Origin: Telmatactis stephensoni
Lineage: Eukaryota > Cnidaria > Anthozoa > Actiniaria > Isophelliidae
Assembly (NCBI GenBank): GCA_029948255.1
Contig: JALIZF010001778.1
Span: 124,001-188,000 of the forward strand
DNA length: 64,000 bases
Reading direction: 5' to 3'
The position numbers were made by a program, and so were the translations under genes. The notes under the pieces are model-generated. The model saw only the letters and a program-made list of their open reading frames with translations, was not told the origin of the DNA and did no database searches. Positions 24,601 through 34,200 of this stretch are shown here, piece after piece (the first letter of the stretch is position 1; each line of letters opens with the position of its first letter).

Positions 24601-27600
24601 AGGACAATGGGCTTTTGGCAGGTCTTGCGTGACATTTTAAATTTTAATCCAACAAAAACAAAAATATAATATTTGAAAAGAGCACGCCAAAATTAGTACA
24701 AGTTGAGATTTTGAAGCAGTTTCGATGAATAGCGCCAAAGTTATGGGCGGCCGAAGTTTGCTTTATTTGTACAGAAATGTTCGTCGGTGGGCAAGCTGCA
24801 CCACCAACGTTTCTATAGAAAAAGAACCAACTTCAGCCACTGATAACTTTGTCGCCATTTATTGAAACTGCTTCAAAATCTCAACTTTTACAAATTTTGG
24901 TGTGTTCTTTTCAAATATTATATTTTTATTTTTGTTGGATTAAAATTTAAAATGTCACGCAAGACCTGCCAAAAGCCCATTAAGACATGGAGCATTTAAT
25001 ATTTATGGTTGGGGCATCATGGCAGATTTTGGGGCATCATGGTTAGTTCTTGGGGCATCATTGTTGGGACATCGGGCGTCATGACTGTCATACCACTGTA
25101 ATGAACATCTTGATAAGGACAGATTTTTTTCTATGACTCTACTGATGAAATAGAGACAATGGAGCACGTGATGTTGTGAGAAACATAAGAAAAGTTTTAG
25201 TATAATTATGAGTCATAGGCCATTAATGTGAGGTGTATACAATAACGTAATGTGCTCTTGTGTTCTTTATTATAATAAAATTATGTAATTACATATTTGG
25301 TAGTTTTATAGAGGAGAGAGCGAGAGAGTTTTCACAATGGATGCTTGGGTACACAGGGGTTTCAATAATAGGTGGCTACCGGCGGTATAGCGCCGCCTAT
25401 TTTACCTCTTACCGCCAGTTATTTTGTGTCTTACAGACTCCCCTAGCACAACAGGGGTCTCACGGCCCCTTGGGGACACAGATGCCTACTTCAATCACTC
25501 AGACGCTTATTCAAAAAGATAATGAAACCCCTGGGTATATGTGTAGAGAGTAATAACAGCACTTGACACACCAAATGCTGTACATGACTCTTTTACAAAT
25601 GACAAGAATGCAATTAATATTTTTGATTAATGCAATTGAAATAAACCAAAGGCAAGCAGTATAATGTATTTAAACCATAATTCATCATATTATGAATTTA
25701 ATATTTGAGCCTTGTACTCATAGAAAAACTTTCTATTTTCAACTGTCATTTTATTAAATAGAGGGGGTGGGGTCCATTTACAAATTCCCTCTGTGGTGGT
25801 GGTATGGATATTTTCTGGAACTACACAATGCTACATACACTCTAGAGCATAAAATTATTGTTATGCTCCAGTTACACATTTAGTACTGATATTTTGATTT
25901 TGTTTGTTTGTGATTTAGCCCCTTACTCTCAGAGAAATGAGAGGAAAGGGTAAAGATTCAATATGTGTGAATGGATCAGTCTATTACTCTGTTGCTGAAT
26001 CTCCAGCTTTCCTACTGAAGAAATATGACTCTACTGAATATTCAACATGGGCAGAAAGCACGTAAGTTTGGAATTTTTAAATTCATTTCTAATAAATGTC
26101 TCAAAGTAAACAATTCCTTGCAGAAACACTGGCCCGTTTACTAGAAGGTATTAGTAATTAAGCACTAATCTAGGGTTAAGTCTAAGGACAATCTTTGCAG
26201 TTAACCCTGAGTTAAAGTGCGTCTAACCCCTAAATTAAAATTTTGATAATCATTTCTTCAGAAATGTTTAATGGTTAAATATCTCTTGGTAAAATCTCCT
26301 TTCAGAGCATTAAGCATTTGAAGTCAGAAAATGCAATTATAAAATGAAGTTTAAAAAAAAGGAATTTCCATGACTGTTTCCAATTTTGAAACAAGCACGT
26401 GTTTGAGTTAGGTAGCAAAAACATTCACCATACTTTGCATTTGTATTTTAGCACTGAAAATGTTTTTCAAATGGAAAAATAGTATAAAATGTATATTTAA
26501 GAAGTCCTTTTTTCTGTGTGATCTCATTTGCATTTTCAGATTTCAAATGTTTAATCCTCAGAAAGGAGATGATTTTATCCAGAAATATTTAACCATAAGG
26601 CTTTTCCATTGATGAAGAAACAATTGTCAAAATTTCAATTTAGGGGATAGGAGCACTTTAAATGCTTACCCACCTTCTAGCAACTGGGCCCTAGCATTCA
26701 TTTCTTACCACCGTGTGCAAAACTACGCATCCAGCCAGACTTAAGTCTCTATTGGGAATTTGGTCAATAGGCTACCAAAAATCCAGACAGAGGCGGAGTT
26801 TTCTATACAATGTCTGTACACTTTGCTGGCTTCCCAGTAGCCTATTGACCAAATCCCAATTGAGACTTTAGTCTGGCTGGATGCGTAATTATGCACACAG
26901 TGGTAAACTGTCCTACTCACATTACATTCACAAAGGTTTTCATCAAGTATTACACTTTTTAGGTGGAATGCTGATTTAGCAGTAAGACTGTTCCTTGTTT
27001 CAAGCCCAGCGAGTCAGGTACCAAATTATCAATGCATCCACTCAGTGACTGTCTTTCTTGTTTTTTTTTAATCATTTCTCTCTTTCATTTACTTACTCAT
27101 CCATCTGTTCATATGTTTGTTGATCACAAAAGTACCGGTATTTATTTATTTATATAATTGTTTTCTTGCTTTTTTTTATCTGCCCTTTCCAGGGGTGGAT
27201 CCAGGATCTTGTCTTCTGGAGGGGGTGCATCATCTTCAGGAGGGGGTGCACTGTCTTCAGGAGGGGTGCATCCATCATATAAGTTGAAAACTGCCAAGAG
27301 GATATTTTGAAAAAAGGAGAAAAAAGTCAAAGCCATCTCAGAAGGGGGTGCGCACCCCCCTGCACTCCTCCCCTAAATCTGTCCCTGCTTTCATCCCATT
27401 CATTCGTTTTTCTTCTTCCATTATGTCATCCAAGGTCAAAAGACCTTATTAACTTGCCCCAGTGTTTTCCCAATACAATCCTATGGGAAATTTAAGATTC
27501 TTTGTTCAAGGTGAACATTCTTTCGTGCCTACCTAAGTAAAGGATTTCAAACAAAGAAACATTACTTCCCAAGAGAATTGTATTGGGAAAAAGTGAGGCA

Positions 27601-27872
27601 AGCAAATGTCTGACATCTATTTATTCATTCAATTCACCCATTCATTTTTTTTTGTATTCTTTCATTCATTCCTTTTGCATGTTTCTTTATCATTTTGTCT
27701 GTTATTCAAAAGTCCTTAACACCAATATGTTTTGTTGTAGGCTGTAACCTTAGTATCTGGCATAGTCATGACTCTAATATCCTTTGGTCTAGTATTTTTC
27801 ATTCATCGCAAGGCTGATCAACTATTCACTCCTCAAAACAGTATTCCTTCAGATACTGGAGCAGAAAGCTAA
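12646..27872 (+). CDS. NCSTN: Nicastrin, gamma-secretase subunit
   Basis: Type I membrane glycoprotein of the gamma-secretase complex that gates substrate entry. Exons: 12646-12709, 13141-13239, 15092-15218, 15793-15881, 15972-16010, 16802-16860, 16935-17015, 17563-17704, 19125-19226, 19603-19713, 19986-20036, 20354-20431, 20522-20659, 22094-22272, 22535-22631, 23279-23377, 23834-23921, 24283-24497, 25919-26061, 26963-27017, 27741-27872. The sum is 2,188 nt. Removing one surplus base in exon 9 gives 728 codons plus stop, near the usual length of about 710. Exon 1 encodes a signal peptide. Family landmarks are NATHQIGCT (exon 2), LDSSSFFHDLVMGADNDASG (exon 10), WDYIGSSRMVYDM (about residues 324-336, the DYIGS motif) and one C-terminal membrane helix with a short tail (about 686-728). 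Many N-glycosylation sequons are visible. The ATG at 12624 is out of frame, so 12646 is preferred. Confidence 0.95.
13250..13552. repeat. Foldback repeat with GTAACA / AAACTTG motifs, copy 2
   Basis: The ends GCTGTTACATGCTGAAACTT and AAGTTTCAGCGTGTAACAGC are inverted copies. The interior repeats AAACTTGT and GTGTTACATGCTG. Same family as 8780-9055. It sits in nicastrin intron 2. Confidence 0.65.
13850..13995. repeat. Foldback element in nicastrin intron 2
   Basis: Two arms of about 52 bp, 13853-13905 and 13938-13992, are near-perfect inverted copies (for example CATCCAAGTGAGGCTTCAG and its complement), separated by about 32 bp. Upstream at 13694-13708 is a short (ATA)n run. Confidence 0.75.
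14040..14760. other. Unclassified intron segment, possible old retroelement
   Basis: Nicastrin intron 2. It begins with repeated AATAAGCCC-type motifs (14080-14150). The following GC-richer stretch has short open frames on the minus strand (14167-14442 and 14463-14666) that match no family I know. Its composition differs from the AT-rich intron around it, so it may be the remnant of an inserted element. Confidence 0.25.
17105..17465. mobile_element. Family C foldback element (G-rich end), diverged copy
   Basis: It begins GCCTGGGGGGACTCCAAT, contains several GGTACCTTTTAGGGT-type motifs, and ends near CCTTCCTGGGG. Related to the clearer copy at 18487-18880. Lies in a nicastrin intron. Confidence 0.5.
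18487..18880. mobile_element. Family C foldback element with CCCGGGGGGG ends
   Basis: Left arm: a CCCGGGGGGGGG run followed by ACTCCATTGTAAAAGGATCG and GGTATGCTCGTCG. The right arm is its complement ending in a poly-C run and CGGGG. The interior holds inverted CCCTAAAAGATACC/CCCTAAGAGATACG motifs. No coding capacity. Lies in nicastrin intron 8. Confidence 0.75.
20085..20235 (+). repeat. ATTT-rich low-complexity tract
   Basis: Degenerate TTTA/TTCATT repeats in a nicastrin intron, with no gene signal. Confidence 0.7.
20700..20790 (+). repeat. tRNA-derived SINE head
   Basis: GGCAGCATGGTCAAGTGGTT followed by AGAGCGTTGGTCTCGCAATC and a B-box-like AAGTTCAAGTCCC resemble a tRNA gene body with a CTCGCAA loop. 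The acceptor stem does not close, so a SINE is likelier than a functional tRNA. A shorter relative containing GGCAGCATGGTCC and GGTTCGATTCCC lies at about 23465-23500. Confidence 0.5.
21119..21918. mobile_element. Inverted-repeat element with internal GTTGCGGACATTACC repeats
   Basis: The ends GTAACTATATGGGCAATTC and GAATTGCCCATATATTGTTA (continuing TTAC) are imperfect inverted copies. GAATT occurs directly at both borders. The interior carries four copies of GTTGYGGACATTACC (about 21140, 21328, 21524 and 21544). No protein of a known transposase type is seen. Confidence 0.5.
22635..22990 (+). repeat. AATG/AAAC microsatellite
   Basis: Degenerate AATGAATG and AACAAA tetranucleotides in nicastrin intron 15. 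Frames across it are artefacts. Confidence 0.8.
23035..23336 (+). repeat. 151-bp tandem duplication covering a splice acceptor and the 5' part of nicastrin exon 16
   Basis: Unit 1 (23035-23185) and unit 2 (23186-23336) align throughout with only a few differences. Each contains TTTGTCTATCAACAG followed by the first about 58 bases of exon 16. Only unit 2 runs on into the complete exon with its donor at 23378. Unit 1 could be used as an extra in-frame exon, 23127-23219 (93 nt), because a GT donor at 23220 is in phase 0 and the next acceptor is also phase 0. The unit borders share GCTAATGA, suggesting microhomology at duplication. Confidence 0.85.
23964..24202. mobile_element. TIR element with GGTAAGTGGTC-type internal repeats, family D
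   Basis: The ends GGTAATCGTGAACAATCTGC and the complement of TGTTCATGATTACC form inverted repeats. The interior is almost entirely CGACCACTTACCGTTACCTT-type minisatellite. Related blocks occur at 58170-58885 and 62738-62885. Nicastrin intron 17. Confidence 0.65.
24508..25078. mobile_element. Nested foldback elements in nicastrin intron 18
   Basis: An outer pair of repeated ATGATGCCCC motifs (24510-24575) and GGGGCATCAT motifs (25012-25055) flanks an inner near-palindrome at about 24605-24980. The inner arms share AATGGGCTTTTGGCAGGTCT, CTTGCGTGACATTTTAAATT and TGAGATTTTGAAGCAGTTTC. This looks like one foldback element inserted into the loop of another. No coding capacity. Confidence 0.7.
25352..25545. 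mobile_element. Short TIR element with CAGGGGTTTCA ends
   Basis: Starts CACAGGGGTTTCAATAATAG and ends near ATGAAACCCCTGGGTAT. The interior is GC-richer (TACCGGCGGTATAGCGCCGC). Lies in nicastrin intron 18; the frame across it is not a gene. Confidence 0.45.
26705..26906. mobile_element. Foldback element, about 65-bp arms
   Basis: The arms carry GCATCCAGCCAGACTTAAGT and TTTGGTCAATAGGCTAC with their complements on the right. Lies in nicastrin intron 19. Confidence 0.75.
27450..27602. mobile_element. Foldback element, imperfect arms
   Basis: ACTTGCCCCAGTGTTTTCCC with AATACAATCCTATGGGAA on the left is mirrored by CCAAGAGAATTGTATTGGGA and AAAAGTGAGGCAAG on the right. Lies in the last intron of nicastrin. 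Confidence 0.55.
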
Positions 27873-28071
27873 TTTATTGTAGATACCGATAGGTCAGGCA
27901 TTTTGTATCTCAACAGTGCTCCAAGCTGCAACTCTCTGGATTGTAATACAGTGTAGATATCCCATACTCCAAATTGAAATATGGTGACCAATTTGAATAA
28001 CTTCTCTTTTGTACTGACTAACCTCTCATCTCAAAGAGTTGCTGTGCAATAATATCTTCATAAGGTTGCAC

Positions 28072-28077
28072 AATAAA
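28072..28077 (+). terminator. Candidate polyadenylation signal of nicastrin
   Basis: AATAAA lies 200 bp after the stop codon. A second AATAAA at 29135-29140 is an alternative that would give a 1.3-kb 3' UTR. The choice between them cannot be made from sequence. Confidence 0.4.
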
Positions 28078-29586
28078 CAAAGTGAAGTATTGCACATGAA
28101 AATGCTTTTGTTTTCCATGTGAACACAAGATTAGTAAGTCCAGAACCATTGGATATTATTATTGTGCATGGAAACAAGCAGGATGGTACAGGATTTTACG
28201 ATATTTCGATTTGGTGTATGGAAACTAAAATTGTCAGTAATTTCACCAGTGCAGGTCACAGGGTGACATAGAGAACAAAATCAGAGCTTGGAGTACTGCT
28301 TGAAAACAAATTACGTTAATTAGTGCATAAACTTTTCTAAAACCTGGAAATGTTAGTGAACAGAAGTAGACCATAAAATTAATGGTTAGTTTTCACTTTT
28401 GTACCTACACATCATTCAGAGTTGATAATACCATCTTGTAATTTCATTACAAATTGTTGATATTTATTCACTCTTCTCTGTCAGTAATACTGAAGTAGTT
28501 TTAGTTGCATTTCGCTACAGTAGTAGGGCGCGCATCAGATGATCCCCACAAAAGACCCAACACCAAACTCAGTCAGTAAGCATTTTATCAGATGACCTAA
28601 TTTCTTCGATAATAGTCCTAAAAAACTCTGTAATACAAATAAAATTATAGTGTGTGGAAACAAGCAGGGCGGTACAAGATTTTATGGCCTGCTACTGCAA
28701 AGCCATCTGGCCCCGATCAGGTCATATGATAAAAAGTATTATCAATACTCATCTCTTTACAAATGACACTGTTTTATTCAGAATTTATAGCACCAACAAA
28801 TTTTAATTTAATGTATTTGGATTTTCTTTGAATTTCTTTTGGTAAATCATATTAGGTAATAAGAGCTACCATTGTGTAAATATACAACCTGGTGACTACA
28901 CTTAGATCCTTGTTTTTGATATTGTCAATATTGAACATAGCTGTATTATAGAAAACTGGTAAAAGTAAGAATGTGTCAAGTCTCTTATCGGCCAAAAGTT
29001 AGTGAACTGTCAGTGAAATGTTGGCTGATACCTCAATGGCCATTGCTTCAATAATGAGGTTATATTTTTAGTTCTATAAATATAGCACATAAATTGTTTT
29101 ACTATTTAATTGATTGTTATTGGATATATTTTCTAATAAAAAGATGTTAAGCCACATCATTGAGTATTTTTATAAATGCTAACAAATGCTAGTTCTGTCA
29201 GTTCATGTTGGTGAAAAATGTTACTGGTTCATCCCACAGTGTTGATAGTAGTACTATAATTATATCCACCATGGCCTAAACATCTGCATGTTAGTCCACA
29301 GGGTTCTCATTAAGTTTTAGAGTAGATGGCTAAGATGTACGTAAAACTAGCCAGCAGCATTCACTGTTCTTTCAGGTTTGTTTAACACATATTTTAGCCT
29401 TTTCATCAAAAGTAAAGAGCTCAAAATTCTAAGTTGCCAGTGTTTTTAGCTGGTACTTAATGAGAACCCTGAGGCCAGACACAAGTGTGTTGTAAGAATT
29501 CCTGGACTTGCTTTGCATAGTAACGAGACTGGTAATACACAGTCAGAATCAACCAATAGACATTATTCCATAAGAGACCAAGCATT

Positions 29587-31163
29587 CTAGAATAAAAAAG
29601 CCACCCATCCAAGCATCAGAAGAGTACCACCAACTGGTGCTAGTCTACCCAGCTTCCTGTTTTGTGCCATTGCAACCACATAGCAACTGAAAGAAGTAAA
29701 CACAGACAAATAAATTTAGACATAACAGAATAAATATTAACATCACATAAAGTAGTGTATACCTTCCACTAAACAATGTCATTCCAGTGCAGATGATTCC
29801 ACCCACCTAAAGAAAGGTGAATACTCCTTTAGTCATACTTAGAATAATCAAATTGGATTGTCATCTACAAGGTTGTCCAATTTTATACTTGCCAGTTTCC
29901 ATTTGTGAAAAAGTCAGTATTGTGTCAATTTGATTTGGTAAAAGAATACTGCAAGGTAGGCCCAGACTTTTCTACAGTTGTATGGAAACTGGTTTCTCTC
30001 AGGTTACAACAAATACAAAGTAGCATGTGTGAAGCCATTTCACCCCCCTCCCCCCACCCCACCCCACCCCCCCTCCCCCCACCCCTATGGGGAAAAATCA
30101 GGGATTCCGATGGGGTGGGGAACAGCTGTACACAGGCTAATACAAAGCTGAACAAAATTTCCAAATGCCATATAAAAATAAGTTGACATAAGAGAACATT
30201 AGAATTAGACTTACCAGGTTAGGTTTATTAGCAAATGGAACAGCTAGGAGGACTGCAGAGTGTACTAGGTGTATTAAGTTTCCACTTTGCATTATCTGAT
30301 AAAATACAACAAGATCACCAGCCTTTAAAAGCATGGCTGTTTTAGTGCAAAGGTAACATATTTAAATATGAAGATAACACTATAATTGCCATGAATTTGT
30401 GGTATTCACATTCAAAATCCACTAAAATTGTGTTTCATGAATAATTGATAAATACTATTACAAATAGGGGGCTGGTTTGCTGCACTCACTAAGATAACTT
30501 CTCCACACATATGACTATTTCAACTGCTTTTTAAAATTGTTAGTGACTTCCATTTTCATGGTTGAATTTCAGAGATCACAGCAGATGCCTTGATAACTCA
30601 CACACCTTTTGTCCTATGGGGGAGGGGAGGGGAATGGGTTGTCAATCATTCAAAATCTTTGCATTTCTGACTTGTGATCAGCTCTATTAAATAACCTATT
30701 TAAGCTAAACAAGTTTATTTTAAATCTAATTATTTTTTAATTCACAATTTTAACAATTTTAGGAATTTAAAATGTGAAATTAAACATTTCGCTATTTACC
30801 CTTTAACCCGCCAAAGTTTAAAGTTCCCATTGGATTACATAACAAAGCGTCTCTTCTGTTTTTTATTACCTCTTTATACTTCTCCGCTCCAGGTTTACTG
30901 AGTGAAGGAGCTGTCAAATAATAAAGAAGCAATTTTCAGATTTATAAACGTGATCTTCAGGTGGAAAAGATATTGTTCTTGGTGAATGTTTGCTTGCAGC
31001 CTTGGACAATTTATCGCCTATCTGAGACAGAGCTAAACACGCTATCACAATATTAGTATATACGAAAATTACCATGAGCTGCAATAGCTCCAAAAGCAAC
31101 AGCCAAAGCTCCTGAAATTCCTGCTATCTTGTAAAATATAGAACTACCGACCTGAGCCGCCAT
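29587..31163 (-). CDS. TMEM256: TMEM256-like small membrane protein (DUF423 family)
   Basis: Small multi-pass membrane protein of unknown biochemical role. Exons on the minus strand: 31163-31073, 30910-30870, 30295-30215, 29806-29763, 29686-29587. The 357 nt give 118 residues and close exactly in frame, matching the family length of about 113. The N-terminus has a glycine/alanine-rich helix (GISGALAVAFGAIAAHG), followed by the short KPGAEKYKE loop, NLIHLVHSAVLLAVPFANKP, and a C-terminal APVGGTLLMLGWVAFLF helix, all in family order. It is transcribed divergently from POLD3 with 93 bp between start codons. The start ATG is embedded in AAGATGGCGGC. Confidence 0.9.
29990..30125. repeat. C-rich simple tract
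   Basis: CACCCC/CTCCCC run at about 30040-30085 in a TMEM256 intron. The overlapping frames on both strands are artefacts. Confidence 0.7.
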
Positions 31164-31256
31164 CTTTGTTATGGCATGCATGCACACGTTATGCAACATC
31201 TGCGCGCGCAGGTTTCGCTTTCCTTTCCAGGTTTGGCGGGAAACTGGGTAATCAAG
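31164..31256. promoter_or_regulatory. Bidirectional TMEM256/POLD3 promoter with E2F site
   Basis: Only 93 bp separate the two start codons. TTTGGCGGGAAA at 31232-31243 is a textbook E2F site, 13 bp before the POLD3 ATG, fitting S-phase expression of a DNA polymerase subunit. TGCGCGCGCA at 31201-31210 resembles an NRF1-type palindrome. Both start codons sit in AAGATGGCGG, a YY1-like context. There is no TATA box. Confidence 0.65.
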
Positions 31257-34200
31257 ATGGCGGACGACGATGGACTGTATTTGGATAATTTAGACGAATT
31301 TATAAACGATGAGGATAAGATTGTAAGTTATTGTTGTCTAAAATGTTGTTAAGTTAAAGGTTCTTGGTTTGAATGTGCGTTTGTAATTTTAGGTGACCTA
31401 CAAATGGCTAAGTCGAACTCTGTCGGTGCCTTCGAACCAAGCTAAACAGTAAGCTTACGTAGGATGGTGTTTTTGCTTATCTTTGCATTATTTTTCAGGG
31501 AATTTCATGATTAGATTCTGTCCCTTTCCCATGGCAATGTATATTTTGAGTGTCATTCTATTTAATGAGTAGGAGAATTAAAGCATGATAGCAAATCTAT
31601 TTCTTTACGTTCACCAGTTCACTTCTGACAAGTTCACTTAGCTTTAATAATTAACTCAAATTAAGTTAGGGAGCATTCATTTTTTAGGAGGGGGGGTGGG
31701 CCGGAGGAATTGAGGGGTGGGCCAAAAGAAATTTACTCTATGAAAGGGGGTGGGTCATGTTTTTCTGAAAGTTAAACCAGGTCAAGGGACCCTATTTTCA
31801 TATTTGGAAGTGGGGTGGGTCATTAATATAGTTCAATTCCTTACCGTGGGGGCTTGCATTTTTTTATATATGATTCCTGCAATTCCTCCGCCCCCCTCCC
31901 CTCCTAAAAAATGAATGCTCCCTTAATTATGTTTAACATTTTCAGAATGCTTTACGCGTATTTAATAAAGCAAAGAAAAGACAAAAACGCAAGTAATATT
32001 TCAGCAACATATCTCGTGGGAGGCAGATGTAAAACGGATGAACAGATGGTAAGTTAACTTATGAGTTAAGAAAGTTTATTTTTATATCCTCCTTGATACC
32101 TCTCTTTCCTCATACATTGCAGGTTCATCAGTATATATTAACTAATGATGATAACCTTGATGGTAAATATGAAATGTAGTCTATATTCTTATAGATACTA
32201 ATACCATATTGAGATTATGCTTTTATGGTTCCATAAAATATCCCAACCTGGAGTATGGGCGCTCTCGTCTGTATATAAATATGTGTGGCATAAGGTATGC
32301 ACACCTTCACACACATTTTCTTGGAGTACCCCAGTCCCCCAGATCCTGAGGGGTTTCAAGGAAAGTATAAAATTACACAATGGGAGAAAATAATTACTGG
32401 TCGTTCCAGTAATTATTGAAGTACATTAGTAATAATTTATATACCATTCCAAGGCATGCCTAAAAATTTAGTTATTGTTTCTTTTACACTGTTATAGATA
32501 CCAAGTCATGTTTTGATACAGTAACATCAGTGCACATTTACAGTTTACAAAAGAATAAACCAAAGGTTAGAATAATATGCCACTGTCCTGTTTATGACAT
32601 GTTTACGTGGGGGCCGGGATTTTAGCTTTAAATACCGGCAAGTTTAACTCAATCCTGCTATCATCAAGATTCCAACAAAAACTCAATGGATTGATATATT
32701 TTATATTCATTCATTGGTTTGTTTGCTGGTTCATTCATTCATTTTCTCATTCATTCATTTTTAAAAATACATTCCCTTTACAATTTCTTTCAGGATAGCA
32801 ATACTTTCTACACAGTAGATTATAGTATTAATCAGGAATATCAAAAAGAATCAAATAGGTGAGTTATCACCTGTGTAGGGGTTTTAATTAAGGAATATAA
32901 AACGCGCGCGCATGTCTCTGTACTGTGATATAAACACGATGGAAGATGTAGAGCAAGGGAAAACCAAGCTTAGGAACACGAGGTGTAGCCAAGTGTTTCT
33001 CTTGCTTTTTGAGTGCTCTACATCTTCCAGAGTGTTTATATCACAGTACAGAGACATTATAAGTGATCGTTTTATATTGCTTTTATAAAATATTTTCGAC
33101 GTTTTTTGAGCAAGCCATGTCTCTGTCCTCTGATATAAACATGGTAGCTAGCCAATCAGCGCGCGCGCTATATCTCAAATATTTTATAATATGATTTGAA
33201 GTACGCAGCTACCCAAGGTATAATAGCTGGTTGCAGTATCATCTGTTTGTGAAGTGAGATTTAGTTACAGTTTTAGTAACTGGCAGTGAGAGATCAAGTA
33301 GACAGCAATGCACCACTAATTGCCACATACAAGGGAATCTAGAATCCATGAGAAAATCTGGAATCTAGCACTTGGAATCCGGAATCCAGTTCTTTGAATC
33401 AGGAATGCAGTCCTTGGAATCCATAATCCAGTCCTTGGAATCAATAATCCAGCCCTTGGAATCCAGAATCCAGCCCTTGGAATCCAGAATCTGGCCATTT
33501 TAATCCATAAAACAGCTCTAGGAATCCAGAATACTGCATCATATCTAATAATAATAATAATAAATCATTTCTTTAATCAGTATGCAATAGTGATTTTCAA
33601 TAGGGAATTGCGGTAGAGAAAATGAATAACTAAATAGAAAGAAAGATATGGTATCTGGTATCTGGATTCCCTTATATGGGGTGACCAGTAGTCAGCTTTA
33701 AATACTGAAACACCATCCTATGATATTTCACAGAAGCTATTGATTTCACTAAGTGAACAGCCATATAGGCATCTTGTTTAATACAAGGTCACTTATTTAA
33801 TTTAATGTTACAACAGATGGAGTCACATATACTGTAAAGAATCTAAACCATTAAGTGATGGTGGTGCAAGCAGAGGTCACTCCAAGGGAAGTGTTGTCAA
33901 AGAAAATTCATTACCAGCTGGTGTAGTAAATGGACAAGGTAGACAAAAGCTGATAACTTGACATGTAAATCCTGGGCCTGGTATCTCAAAGATGGATTAG
34001 TTCTAACCCAGTGATAAAACCAAAGGTTTTCTTTGGACTTAATCCTGGGTTTGTGCTAACCTGGCTTTCAGCAATGGGCCCTGAAAACTACCAAGTATGC
34101 TAACTACAGCCTGGAGCCCAAGCTCAATGTTTGTATAAATATGTAAACATCGAGCTTCTTTATCTTTTGGGGGTATTTTTGTTGAAAATGCTCAAATGGC

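Noticed and set aside
30030..30090. Start of a proline-rich gene near the TMEM256 exons
   Set aside because: Simple C-rich tract with artefact frames on both strands.
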